From UMGS75 sp963648435 (GTDB lineage Bacteria > Bacillota_I > Bacilli_A > ML615J-28 > CAG-313): a stretch of DNA of 64,000 nucleotides. Position 1 is the stretch's first letter; each line of letters starts with the position of its first letter. The notes beneath the pieces were generated by a model that worked only from the letters and a program-made list of their open reading frames with translations, searched no databases and was not told the DNA's origin. This document shows, in pieces, positions 8,812 through 17,690 of this stretch. The DNA is taken from assembly GCA_963648435.1 (NCBI GenBank), contig CAVJDT010000003.1:1-64000 (forward strand). The letters are read 5' to 3'. The translations under genes and the position numbers were made by a program.

Positions 8812-9686
8812 ACCCTACCTGCCTTATAACAATGCAATTCATCATCTCTTAAATATATTGCCACAAGTTCATCATTTTGACAAATTACAATTTTGGAAGG
8901 TAATTTTCCTAAAATATCTTTAATCATAAAAAAAGAGATTTTCATTCCATGCCTAGCTTTTTTTATAACTTCATCATTTTCAACTTTATCATATTGAGGT
9001 AAAGCATCAAGCATCGAAATTAACTTAAAACATCCATTTTTTACTTCATCAATTGTAAAACTATTTTGAAGGCAAAATTCCCCATTTCTTGTTCTTTTTA
9101 GTTTACTCATTGTGGCAGGAACATTTAGTTTTACCCCTAAATCATGACAAAGGCTTCTTAAATATGTTCCTTTAGAAACTGTTACTTTAAATGTAAACTT
9201 GGCTACATTATTTTCATATTTAATATCACTTATTCGTTTAATTGAAGATACTTCAATTTCCCGAGGTGATATTTCTACCTCTTGATTTTTCCGAGCATAT
9301 TCATAAAGCTTTTTTCCATTTTTTTTAATTGCCGAGTAAATTGGTGGCATTTGCATACTTTTACCTAAAAATCTAACTAATGCCTCATCTACAACTTGCT
9401 CACTAATATAATCAACCTTTTTAGTTTCAACCACTTCACCCGTTATATCATATGAATTAGTTTCCACACCTAAAGTAACTTCACATTCATATTCTTTACT
9501 TACATTTTCCAAAAATTGCCCAAGTTTGGTTGCATCATTTAAACAAATGACTAAAACCCCTGTGGCAATTGGGTCTAAAGTCCCTAGATGACCTACTTGT
9601 TTAGTTTTAAAAAGATGTCTAATCTCATTTACCACATCATGGCTAGTTACACCTTGTGATTTATTTATTACTAATAATCCATTCAT
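8802..9686 (-). CDS. truB: tRNA pseudouridine(55) synthase
   Basis: Makes pseudouridine 55 in the T loop of tRNAs. The catalytic motif HLGTLDPIATGVL places the nucleophilic Asp at residue 38. The KGTYLRSLCHDLG motif sits near residue 180, and a short PUA-like C-terminal region follows. The start is taken as ATG at 9686 because AAGGTG lies 7 bases upstream; an in-frame GTG nine bases earlier would overlap that ribosome site. The 294-aa length fits the family. ribF overlaps its last 10 bases. rbfA, often nearby, is not in the window. Confidence 0.95.
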   Translation of the reverse strand: MNGLLVINKSQGVTSHDVVNEIRHLFKTKQVGHLGTLDPIATGVLVICLNDATKLGQFLENVSKEYECEVTLGVETNSYDITGEVVETKKVDYISEQVVDEALVRFLGKSMQMPPIYSAIKKNGKKLYEYARKNQEVEISPREIEVSSIKRISDIKYENNVAKFTFKVTVSKGTYLRSLCHDLGVKLNVPATMSKLKRTRNGEFCLQNSFTIDEVKNGCFKLISMLDALPQYDKVENDEVIKKARHGMKISFFMIKDILGKLPSKIVICQNDELVAIYLRDDELHCYKAGRVWK

Positions 9687-9751
9687 AATTTTCACCTTAA
9701 TTTAGTTTATCACAAATTAACTTTTAATGCAAGAAAATTCGTATTTTATCT

Positions 9752-10618
9752 TTACAAATTATTACTTTTAACGGTTGATTCTTTCCTATCTTTAGGGCTT
9801 TTAAATAATACAATTAAAGTCATTAAAATGATACCAAAAATCGTTTCAATAATTCCACAACTAATACTTTTAACTAACAATAATAAATTAATAATTGTTG
9901 CTAAAATCATGCCATTTATCAAACAATTAAATTCAATAGGCTTTTCATTTATTATTTTCTTAATTAGTTTTGATGATAAAACAAGTCCTAGGATAAAACT
10001 AATTATAAAAGTAAAGACTAAACTAAAATCATTAATTAAAGGAAGCTTAAACTGAATAATACTAATTAAAATATTCCTAGATGCCTTTAACAAAGGAAAA
10101 TAAAGCCCAAAAATGACTAACATTAAAGCTCCACTAATTCCTGGTAAAATCATACCAAAAGCTACAATTATTCCATTAATAAACACCATCATCATTACTT
10201 TAAACGACATTTCAGTATAATCAATCTTAAAGATTTGTTGATTTAACAAACTTAAAATTAAAACAATTAATAGTCCTAACCAAAAATAAATAAATTTAAT
10301 TCTTTTCCTTATATTATATATAGCATCATTATCTATCTTTAAAGGATACGATTTTATTACTATCCCTAAAAATATCATATTTAAAATAAAAGGAATAAAT
10401 TGATAAATTGTAAAAAGCCCAAAAATTCCCATCACAACCCCAATGATAATTCCTAAATAATTAAAAAAATACTTCTTGATATTTTTAACCTTATATATGC
10501 TACTTAACATCATTAAAAGCTCTTGATAAATGTTTAATATCATAGCAATGGTTGCACTACATACCCCCGGAATTACATTTGAAAACCCTAATATCATAAA
10601 CTTAAACATTTTTTTCAT
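9752..10618 (-). CDS. DUF368 family membrane protein (PopT-like)
   Basis: The DUF368 family includes PopT, implicated in flipping undecaprenyl phosphate back across the membrane for reuse in envelope synthesis. The 288-aa protein has the N-terminal family motif SNVIPGVCSATIAMILNIY and its internal repeat GMILPGISGALMLVIFG near residue 160, which suggests two inverted halves. About eight to nine helices are visible. The Cys and Ser in VCSAT replace the more usual VSGGT, which is a divergence. ATG at 10618 is chosen because AGGAAG lies 7 bases upstream; an in-frame GTG eight codons earlier lacks one. It is divergent from aroA. The transport role is inferred from the family. Confidence 0.8.
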   Translation of the reverse strand: MKKMFKFMILGFSNVIPGVCSATIAMILNIYQELLMMLSSIYKVKNIKKYFFNYLGIIIGVVMGIFGLFTIYQFIPFILNMIFLGIVIKSYPLKIDNDAIYNIRKRIKFIYFWLGLLIVLILSLLNQQIFKIDYTEMSFKVMMMVFINGIIVAFGMILPGISGALMLVIFGLYFPLLKASRNILISIIQFKLPLINDFSLVFTFIISFILGLVLSSKLIKKIINEKPIEFNCLINGMILATIINLLLLVKSISCGIIETIFGIILMTLIVLFKSPKDRKESTVKSNNL

Positions 10619-10709
10619 TTTATTACTTCCTTTTTTTGACACTTTGTAGTATAATATAAAATGAATATTATAAAAATATTCCTAATTATAGATAATTTTT
10701 TGGTGATTT

Positions 10710-11954
10710 ATGGAAATATTAATTAACCCTTCTAAAGTACGTGGCAGCGTTAAAGTGCCAGGATCAAAAAGTTTAACCCACCGAGCTCTTATTTGTGCAG
10801 CTTTTAGTAATACAACTACAACCATCACGAATGCTTGTATTTGTGATGATACTTTAATTACTATTAAGCTATTAGAAAATATCGGGGTTAAATTTTTAAT
10901 TGATAATAATAACATAACAATATATCCCCCTCATCCATTTACTAAACCTAAAGAAATTATTAACGCTCATAATAGTGGTTCTTCAATTCGTTTTATTGGC
11001 CCAATTTACTGGGAATTATTTCATGAATTTAAAATTTATGTTGATAAAAGAATGTATGAAAGACTTATTGAAACAACTAGTCAAAATGACCTTTCCTTTA
11101 GTATTTTAACAAAAACTAGCAATTCTTACTTAATTTCCTTTAATTTTAAAAATTTAAGTAATTTAATTAACAATGAAAAAACATCACAATATACTTCTGG
11201 AATAATTTTATCAACTATTATTAGTAAAAATAAAAGTTATTTTATTAATCCTTCGGTTTTAAAAAATCCTTACGTTAAAATGACATTAGGCGTTATGGAA
11301 GAATATCATATAACTTATCATATTATAAATAACATTTATTCATTTTTAACAATAAATCCTCAAAAATTTAACTATCAAATTGAAAGTGATTATACTGCCG
11401 CAGCTAATTTTTTAGTTATGGGTTGTTTAAATGGAGATGTAAAATGTCTTGATTTAAAACAATACTCCTTACAAGGTGATTCTAAAATCATTAATTATCT
11501 TATGCAAATGAATGCTCATATTTTTATTAATGATTTTAATATACAAACATCTACTAAAACTTTAGTACCAGGTGATTTTGATCTATCCGATACCCCTGAC
11601 TTAATCCCTTTAATAGCCGGACTACTTGTGGTAACCCCTGGCATAAGCAAGATTACCGGCATTGAAAAGCTAGTATATAAAGAAACTAATCGTTTAAATG
11701 AAACCATAAATTTACTAACCGAACTTGGAGGATCAATTAAATTAGAAAATAAGGCTTTAATAATTCATGGAAAAACGCAATTATTAAATAAACAGTCCCT
11801 AATTATTCCCGATGACCACCGTCTTTTAATGATGGTTGTTGCTATTTCCTCAAAATTCTTTCAACCAATTAAATTAATCAATGTTGAATCTATTAATAAA
11901 TCATATCCTAATTTTATTAATGATTATATGCAAATTAAGGAGACTAAACCATGA
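10710..11954 (+). CDS. aroA: 3-phosphoshikimate 1-carboxyvinyltransferase (EPSP synthase)
   Basis: Joins PEP to shikimate-3-phosphate, step six to chorismate. The 414-aa protein has PGSKSLTHRAL (K20, R25), NSGSSIR (R94), TPDLIP (catalytic Asp near residue 296) and KETNRLNE (near 323), then DHRLLMM and KSYPNF at the end. It is divergent: the usual KESDR reads KETNR, and the middle third is hard to align. The essential Lys, Arg, Asp and Glu are all present, so it should be active. The start has GGTGAT 5 bases upstream. It is the first gene of the aro operon; its stop overlaps the aroB start as ATGA. Divergent from the DUF368 gene. Confidence 0.9.
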   Translation: MEILINPSKVRGSVKVPGSKSLTHRALICAAFSNTTTTITNACICDDTLITIKLLENIGVKFLIDNNNITIYPPHPFTKPKEIINAHNSGSSIRFIGPIYWELFHEFKIYVDKRMYERLIETTSQNDLSFSILTKTSNSYLISFNFKNLSNLINNEKTSQYTSGIILSTIISKNKSYFINPSVLKNPYVKMTLGVMEEYHITYHIINNIYSFLTINPQKFNYQIESDYTAAANFLVMGCLNGDVKCLDLKQYSLQGDSKIINYLMQMNAHIFINDFNIQTSTKTLVPGDFDLSDTPDLIPLIAGLLVVTPGISKITGIEKLVYKETNRLNETINLLTELGGSIKLENKALIIHGKTQLLNKQSLIIPDDHRLLMMVVAISSKFFQPIKLINVESINKSYPNFINDYMQIKETKP

Positions 11955-12976
11955 AAACATTAACCGCGAATTACCATAATCAAGAAGTAAAAATTTATTT
12001 TGGTGATAATTTTATCAATAATGAATGGAAATTATTAGAACCTAATCATAAATATCTTGTCATAACAGACCAAAACCTTAATAAATTATATAACCCTCTT
12101 CTTAGCTCAATTCCAGGTCTTGTGGGAATCATCCCCATTGTCCCTGGCGAAAGCTCCAAATCACTTGATACATATCATCTAATTATTACCATTCTTCAAG
12201 AATATCAACTAACTAAAGATGATGTAATCATTGGTTTTGGAGGGGGCGTCGTTACCGATATTTGTGGATTTGTTGCGGGGACATACCGCCGGGGAATTCG
12301 CTTTATCAACATTCCCACTTCATTAATTGGCATGGTTGATGCAAGCCTTGGAGGTAAATGTGGTCTTAATGTAAATAACCTTAAAAATCAAATTGGTTTA
12401 ATTTACCATCCTATTAAAATTCTAATTGATACTCACTTTTTAAAAACCTTAGATGAAAGACAACTTGTTAGTGGAATGGCAGAAATCATTAAAATCGCAG
12501 TTTCTAAAGATGAAAAGATGTTTAATGAATTATATTATCTTCCCGTAAACTATCAAGAAAATCTTTCTTTATTAAATAATTTAATTTATCATGCTATTTT
12601 ACAAAAAATCAAGATTACGGAAAAAGATGAATTTGACGCTAATAAACGCCATATTTTGAACTTTGGACATACCATTGGTCATCTCCTTGAAACCAAAACT
12701 GATTTTCAACTAACTCATGGTGAAGCCGTCGCCATGGGAATGGTCGCTGAAACCACCAACCCCCAGGTTGAACAAGTATTAGTATTACTACTTAAAAAAT
12801 TTCATCTTTTAAACAAAAAAATTGAAAAATTAGACTATCTTGCCCTTATTAATTATGATAAAAAAGTTTCAAATGGTAAAATCTCCTTATTATATCTTGA
12901 TTCCATCGGCCATAGTAAACTTAAACAATATCGATTGGAGGAATTAACAAATGAACAGTTTTGGAAAGAATATTAG
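11951..12976 (+). CDS. aroB: 3-dehydroquinate synthase
   Basis: Cyclises DAHP to 3-dehydroquinate, step two of the pathway, using NAD and a divalent metal. Motifs seen: GGGVVTDICGFVAGTYRRGI, IPTSLIGMVDASLGGKCGLN and NFGHTIGHLLET with metal-binding His residues, followed by LTHGEAVAMGM. The length of 341 aa is close to the family norm. ATG at 11951 overlaps the aroA stop by four bases and has AAGGAG 9 bases upstream. It overlaps aroC by 26 bases, which indicates translational coupling along the operon. Confidence 0.95.
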   Translation: MKTLTANYHNQEVKIYFGDNFINNEWKLLEPNHKYLVITDQNLNKLYNPLLSSIPGLVGIIPIVPGESSKSLDTYHLIITILQEYQLTKDDVIIGFGGGVVTDICGFVAGTYRRGIRFINIPTSLIGMVDASLGGKCGLNVNNLKNQIGLIYHPIKILIDTHFLKTLDERQLVSGMAEIIKIAVSKDEKMFNELYYLPVNYQENLSLLNNLIYHAILQKIKITEKDEFDANKRHILNFGHTIGHLLETKTDFQLTHGEAVAMGMVAETTNPQVEQVLVLLLKKFHLLNKKIEKLDYLALINYDKKVSNGKISLLYLDSIGHSKLKQYRLEELTNEQFWKEY

Positions 12977-14024
12977 AATTAGCATTTTTGGTGAATCCCA
13001 TGGTCCCCTTATTGGCTTAACCATTGATGGATTTCCTGCTAATTTTTCCTTTAACCTTGATAAAATTAAAGAAGCCCTAAAACTTAGGGCCGGACTTCCT
13101 CTTATTTCCACATCAAGAAGAGAAACTGATGAATTTTCCATTGTTAGTGGCTACTTCAATAATCATACCACAAATGAACCTTTAACTGTTATTATTAAAA
13201 ACACCAATATTAAAAGTGATGATTATCAAGAAGGAATTATCAGACCAAGTCATGCGGATTTAACCAAATACTTAAAAACAAACGGAGCAAACGACTACCG
13301 CGGGGGGGGAGCATCAAGTGGAAGAATGACAGTAGTACTTTGTGTACTAGGTGAAATGTGTCATCAAATTTTAATGACTAAACAAATTGAAGTAGTATCA
13401 CATATTTATAGTATTAAAAACATCAATGATGTTAAAATTACTTCTTTAGATGATGATTTAAATAAACTATTAAGTTTACAAAACAATGAATTTCCAGTTA
13501 TTGAAGAAAGAGCAAAAAAAGCCATGTTAGACCTCATCAAAAAAACCATTAATCAAGGAGATTCTTTAGGGGGAATCGTTGAAACTTTCATTTTAAATGT
13601 TCCCACAGGCCTTGGTGAACCTTTTTTTGATAGTTTTGAAAGTATCATAGCCCATCTTCTTTTTTCAATTCCCGGTGTAAAAGGTGTTGAATTTGGTGAT
13701 GGTTTTGACATAACCAAAAAATATGGTTCTGCAACCATTGATGAATTAAGCATTGATGAAAACAAAATTAAATTTTCCTCTAACCATCAAGGCGGCATAA
13801 ATGGAGGAATTAGTAATGGCAATTACATAAACTTTAAAACCGCCATTAAAGCTCCAGTTAGTATTAAACAAGAAATCAAATCAATTGATCTTAAAAACAA
13901 ACAAAACATTAATTTAACAACAATAGGCCGGCACGATCCCCTTTTTGTGCACCGCGTTCTTCAAGTAATTAATGCTTTAACATATTATGCGGTATTAGAT
14001 ATGGTGATTGAAAATGAAAAATAA
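12951..14024 (+). CDS. aroC: Chorismate synthase
   Basis: Final step to chorismate: removes phosphate from EPSP and needs reduced FMN. The N-terminus SFGKNIRISIFGESHGP, the RGGGASSGRMT motif near residue 115 and the C-terminal GRHDPLFVHR (near residue 325) are diagnostic. The length of 357 aa is normal. GGAGG lies 8 bases upstream of the ATG, inside the end of aroB. It overlaps aroB by 26 bases, and the next gene, the fusion, starts 11 bases before its stop. Confidence 0.96.
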   Translation: MNSFGKNIRISIFGESHGPLIGLTIDGFPANFSFNLDKIKEALKLRAGLPLISTSRRETDEFSIVSGYFNNHTTNEPLTVIIKNTNIKSDDYQEGIIRPSHADLTKYLKTNGANDYRGGGASSGRMTVVLCVLGEMCHQILMTKQIEVVSHIYSIKNINDVKITSLDDDLNKLLSLQNNEFPVIEERAKKAMLDLIKKTINQGDSLGGIVETFILNVPTGLGEPFFDSFESIIAHLLFSIPGVKGVEFGDGFDITKKYGSATIDELSIDENKIKFSSNHQGGINGGISNGNYINFKTAIKAPVSIKQEIKSIDLKNKQNINLTTIGRHDPLFVHRVLQVINALTYYAVLDMVIENEK

Positions 14025-15501
14025 AGAACAAATACGTAAAGAAATTGATGCAATTGATGATGAACTAATTGCCTTATTAAATAAACGCTATAATCTCTCC
14101 AAAGAAATTGGCTTTATTAAAGCCAAAAACCATAATGAATTAAAAGATAATAACCGGGAATTACAAATTATCGCAAAAACAAAAAACTACGAAAATAGTG
14201 ATTTAATTAAAGATACCTATGAACACATTTTTGACCAATCTTGTAAAATTCAAAAAGCTAAATATTATTTAATTGGGAAAAGACTTAATTATAGCCATTC
14301 CAAACTCATCCATAATATGCTTGGTAACTTAGAATATGAGTACTACGAAACAGATAATTTTGATGATATTAACAAAATTCCTTTTAATGCTATTAATGTA
14401 ACCAATCCTTATAAGCATGAAGCTTATAAAATTTGTGATAAATTATCAGAAATTGCTATGCTTACAGGTTCAGTTAATACCATTATTAAATATAATGGTT
14501 CAAACTTTGGTTTTAATACCGACTATTTAGGTTTTATTGCCATGATTAAGCATTATTCAATTGACTTAAATAATAAAAAAATTGCTATTTTAGGTAATGG
14601 TCAAACCAAATCAACTATAACGGTTGCGCTTAAAGAATTAAAGATCAACCAATATGAAATTTTCGCAAGACACCCAAAAAGTGATGAAAAGTTAATTTTT
14701 GCCATCTATGATTATGACCCTGATGTCATTATCAATACCACTAGTTATAATGTTTTTCCAAATCTTGAATTAGAACCGCTCGTTGATATGGATAATCTTC
14801 AAAGAGTAAGACTAATCATTGATATTAATTATAATCCTTCTCGTTCAGTTTTAGGCCTTAATCCTAATATTAAATACTATAATGGTCTTTTTATGCTAGT
14901 TGCCCAAGCTGAAGAAACCGAGGCAATAATTGATGCCTTTTATAAACGAAAACGAAATTCTACAACTTATGCACACATCATTGAAAAGGTCCTTGCAAAC
15001 CAAAAAAACATCATTCTCGTTGGCATGCCTTATGCGGGGAAAACCACCGTGGGAAAAATACTTGCAAAAATTATCAACCGTCCTCATTATGATACCGATG
15101 AAATTTTAACAAAGCAAAATAAAAGCCTACCAGATATTTTAAAAAAGGGAGGCAGTGAAGAAACCTTTCGAATTTATGAAGCAGATTTAATTAAAAAACT
15201 TTCAACTTGTACAGGTTCTGTAATTTCAACAGGAGCAGGTGCAATAAATAATTCTAAAAGTATGACATTTCTCTTTCAAAATGGTATAATAATATATCTA
15301 GATCCCCCACTTGAAGTTTTAAAATCACGCATCGATGACACGAGACCTTTAGTTAAAGATGCTAGTGACATTGACAAACTTTATAAAGCAAGAAATGACA
15401 ACTACATAAAATTCGCAGATGTTATCATAAAAACAAGTGATATCAATGAAATTATTAAAGCAATAAAGGAATGCATTAAATATGAAGCTTCTAATTATTA
15501 A
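14014..15501 (+). CDS. aroE/aroK: Trifunctional chorismate mutase / shikimate dehydrogenase / shikimate kinase
   Basis: Three enzymes in one 495-aa chain. Residues 1-80 are an AroQ-class chorismate mutase with R8, R25 and K36 spaced as R11, R28 and K39 of the E. coli enzyme. Residues 83-312 are shikimate dehydrogenase with SHSK (94-97), catalytic K124 in NVTNPYK, NTD (158-160) and a diverged nucleotide loop (LGNGQTKST, 183-191). Residues 320-495 are shikimate kinase with Walker A GMPYAGKTT (327-335), DTDE (340-343), FRIYE (375-379), TGAGA and lid RPLV (444-447). All three sites look intact. ATG at 14014 has GGTGAT 7 bases upstream; a TTG two codons earlier does not. It does steps four and five and the branch to prephenate. 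A sequencing-error fusion is unlikely because the frame runs unbroken through both linkers. Confidence 0.9.
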   Translation: MKNKEQIRKEIDAIDDELIALLNKRYNLSKEIGFIKAKNHNELKDNNRELQIIAKTKNYENSDLIKDTYEHIFDQSCKIQKAKYYLIGKRLNYSHSKLIHNMLGNLEYEYYETDNFDDINKIPFNAINVTNPYKHEAYKICDKLSEIAMLTGSVNTIIKYNGSNFGFNTDYLGFIAMIKHYSIDLNNKKIAILGNGQTKSTITVALKELKINQYEIFARHPKSDEKLIFAIYDYDPDVIINTTSYNVFPNLELEPLVDMDNLQRVRLIIDINYNPSRSVLGLNPNIKYYNGLFMLVAQAEETEAIIDAFYKRKRNSTTYAHIIEKVLANQKNIILVGMPYAGKTTVGKILAKIINRPHYDTDEILTKQNKSLPDILKKGGSEETFRIYEADLIKKLSTCTGSVISTGAGAINNSKSMTFLFQNGIIIYLDPPLEVLKSRIDDTRPLVKDASDIDKLYKARNDNYIKFADVIIKTSDINEIIKAIKECIKYEASNY

Positions 15502-15940
15502 TGGTCCTAACTTAAATATGTTAGGAATTAGAGAACCCGAAATTTATGGGACTAAAAGTTACTATGAATTAACTCAAGAACTAAAATTATATGCAAATGA
15601 ATTTCACATTCAATTAATTATTAAACAAACTAACTATGAAGGTAAAATTATTGATTTAATCCATCATGCTTACTTTAAAAGATTTGATGGAATCATCATC
15701 AATCCCGGAGCCTTAACTCATTACTCCTATGCCATTCATGATGCTATTTCAAGTGTAACGATTCCCGTTATTGAAGTGCATCTTTCCGATTTAACAACTC
15801 GCGAATCATTCCGTCAAAAATCAGTCATTAGTGATGTTTGCATCAAAACAATTATGGGCAAATCCTATGAAGGATATTTTGAAGCCATTGACTATTTCAT
15901 GAAAGGAGAACAACCAAATGTCAAATCATCCCTTAATTGA
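15482..15940 (+). CDS. aroQ: Type II 3-dehydroquinate dehydratase
   Basis: Dehydrates 3-dehydroquinate to dehydroshikimate, step three. The 152-aa protein is typical of the dodecameric type II family: LLIINGPNLNMLGIREPEIYG carries the catalytic Tyr in EIYG. NPGALTHYSYAIHDAI, EVHLSD and RESFRQKS supply the active-site Asn, His and Arg residues. ATG at 15482 has AAAGGAATG upstream and overlaps the fusion gene by 20 bases; aroF overlaps its end by 23 bases. The symbol aroQ is also used for chorismate mutase; here it means the dehydratase. Confidence 0.96.
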   Translation: MKLLIINGPNLNMLGIREPEIYGTKSYYELTQELKLYANEFHIQLIIKQTNYEGKIIDLIHHAYFKRFDGIIINPGALTHYSYAIHDAISSVTIPVIEVHLSDLTTRESFRQKSVISDVCIKTIMGKSYEGYFEAIDYFMKGEQPNVKSSLN

Positions 15941-16709
15941 TCAATTAGACTCCCATGTTTTAGCATCATTAGGCTTAATGAAAAATGAAAAATTAGTGAT
16001 TGCTGGGCCATGTGCTGTAGAAAGTTATGAACAAATGCAAAAAATTGCCAAAGAACTAATTAAAAATAACATTAAATTTTTAAGGGCTGGAGCTTTCAAG
16101 CCTAGAACTTCTGCTTATGATTTTCAAGGTTTAGAACTTGAAGGTCTAAACATTCTTAAAAGAATTAAAAATGAATATAATCTAAAAATTGTAAGTGAAA
16201 TTCCTGCACCAGAATATCTTCAAGCCTTCATTGAGGTAGTTGATATTATTCAAGTGGGTGCCCGTAATATGCAAAACTTTTATTTACTTAAGGCTTTAAG
16301 TAAAAGTAATAAACCCATTTTATTAAAACGAGGTTTCGCCAACACCTTAGAAGAATGGTTATGTGCAGCTGAATACTTGCTAATTGGTGGCAATAATCAA
16401 GTTATTCTTTGTGAACGAGGAATTAGGACATTTGAAACAAATACGCGAAATACCCTTGATTTAGGAAGTGTCGTTACCATTAAACAAAATTACCATCTTC
16501 CGGTTATTGTTGATCCCTCACATGCTTGTGGTAATAATCAATTAATCCTTCCGCTTGCCCTTGCAAGTTTGGTTGCGGGGGGGGATGGCTTAATAGTAGA
16601 AATTCACCCTAACCCTAAAGCCTCTCTTAGTGATAGCGCCCAAGCCTTATCTTTTGATGAGTTTGATGACCTCGTTAAAGCAATCAACAAATTAAATAAA
16701 TTTTTATAG
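15918..16709 (+). CDS. aroF: 3-deoxy-7-phosphoheptulonate (DAHP) synthase, type I-beta
   Basis: First step of the pathway: condenses PEP and erythrose-4-phosphate. The 263-aa protein belongs to the KDO8P-synthase-like DAHP synthase subfamily: LVIAGPCAVES near residue 30, RAGAFKPRTS (58-67), QVGARNMQNF, LKRGF, CERGIRTFE and VDPSHACG. There is no fused chorismate mutase or ACT domain; chorismate mutase sits instead on the fusion gene next door. AAGGAG precedes the ATG, which overlaps aroQ by 23 bases. It is the last gene of the operon, followed by a bidirectional terminator. Confidence 0.95.
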   Translation: MSNHPLIDQLDSHVLASLGLMKNEKLVIAGPCAVESYEQMQKIAKELIKNNIKFLRAGAFKPRTSAYDFQGLELEGLNILKRIKNEYNLKIVSEIPAPEYLQAFIEVVDIIQVGARNMQNFYLLKALSKSNKPILLKRGFANTLEEWLCAAEYLLIGGNNQVILCERGIRTFETNTRNTLDLGSVVTIKQNYHLPVIVDPSHACGNNQLILPLALASLVAGGDGLIVEIHPNPKASLSDSAQALSFDEFDDLVKAINKLNKFL

Positions 16710-16712
16710 TTA

Positions 16713-16744
16713 AAAAGTTAGAGCGATAACTCTAACTTTTTTTA
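16713..16744. terminator. Bidirectional terminator between the aro and pilus operons
   Basis: AAGTTAGAG and CTCTAACTT form a 9-bp stem with a 6-base loop, flanked by a T run on each strand (seven T on plus, five on minus). It serves the converging aroF and the pseudopilin gene ending at 16742. Confidence 0.8.
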
Positions 16745-17299
16745 TAAATTAACCGTAACGCTTACCCCATCATTACTAGTATATGTAAAACCATTAATCC
16801 ATAATTTATCATATGCCCCTGTCGCCGCATTCTTAACTCTACAATGAAGTATGACAACTCCTTTTGAAGATTTATAAGTTATGTCATTTTCAATAATTTC
16901 AGCACATGTCGTAAATTTAACTGGTTGGTATTCGAAAGTACCATTTTCAAAACCTGAAACTGCGTTAAATGCATCTGCGAGAAACCTTCGGCAGAAAAGA
17001 TCATAATTAATATCATCATCTTCATGCCCTGAAATGCTTGGAGTAGTAGCCATAACTGGATAAGATAGAAAGAAATAATCACCATTATCCGAAATTAAAA
17101 TTATATCATTTATCTCATTGATACGTTTACATAAACTATATTGAAGCAAGGTTACATCATCTATTTTACTTGCCTGTTTTACTTTTTCGCTTAAACCTTT
17201 AAAACTTTTAAAACTAATAAGCGAAATAGATGAAATTACCAAAATTACAAGCAAACATTCAATTACACTAAAACCTTTTTCATTTTGTCTATTTAACAT
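16742..17299 (-). CDS. Type IV pilin-like protein (minor pseudopilin)
   Basis: A prepilin of the pilus/competence operon. The N-terminus has the class III leader EKGFSVIECLLVILV with the cleavage site after Gly and the conserved Glu at +5, then one hydrophobic helix that would pack in the pilus core. The rest is a globular domain with three Cys. It is the last gene, ending next to the shared terminator. An in-frame TTG at 17305 overlaps the comGC stop; I prefer ATG at 17299, but neither has a clear ribosome site and the gene is probably coupled to comGC. The product is 185 aa, longer than most ComGD/GE/GF proteins. Confidence 0.8.
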   Translation of the reverse strand: MLNRQNEKGFSVIECLLVILVISSISLISFKSFKGLSEKVKQASKIDDVTLLQYSLCKRINEINDIILISDNGDYFFLSYPVMATTPSISGHEDDDINYDLFCRRFLADAFNAVSGFENGTFEYQPVKFTTCAEIIENDITYKSSKGVVILHCRVKNAATGAYDKLWINGFTYTSNDGVSVTVNL

Positions 17300-17305
17300 T
17301 TCCAA

Positions 17306-17677
17306 CTACTTACTATAAGCATATTTGGCCGATTTACCATTATTGGAATAAGTTATTTCTTTATCATCGATTGTAAGAGTAGATGTAGCTGGTAATAAAT
17401 TTCCTGATAATGTTTCAAATGCCTTTTTAACATCCTTTAAACCTTTAATATCCGTATAACTTACAATTGTAGTTCCATCAACTTGTGAATTTTCCATAAT
17501 TGCAACTTCAAATGTTTTTATAATTTCAGTTAATTGTTCTTCAACAACTACTTGTTTACTTTTATCAACATACTTTGTGTAATTAGTAACTAATAAAGTT
17601 CCAAGTACCCCCATAATTGTAATAACAACTAATAATTCAACTAACGTAAAACCTTTTTCTTTCTTATTTGTAAACAT
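17306..17677 (-). CDS. comGC: ComGC-like major pseudopilin
   Basis: Likely the main subunit of the competence/type IV pilus fibre. The 123-aa protein has a textbook prepilin start, EKGFTLVELLVVITIMGVL, with Gly at -1, Phe at +1 and Glu at +5, followed by a polar domain that starts with the TNYTKYVDKSKQ helix. ATG at 17677 is supported by GGGAGGG 8 bases upstream; an in-frame start 45 bases earlier lies inside the end of the ATPase gene. The maturing peptidase is not in the window. It follows the PilB-like gene by 13 bases. Confidence 0.88.
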   Translation of the reverse strand: MFTNKKEKGFTLVELLVVITIMGVLGTLLVTNYTKYVDKSKQVVVEEQLTEIIKTFEVAIMENSQVDGTTIVSYTDIKGLKDVKKAFETLSGNLLPATSTLTIDDKEITYSNNGKSAKYAYSK

Positions 17678-17690
17678 TTTATATCCCTCC

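Noticed and set aside
10625..10660. Plus-strand promoter TTGACA with TATAAT before aroA
   Set aside because: The two hexamers are only 8 bases apart, too close to act together; the aroA promoter is not resolved.
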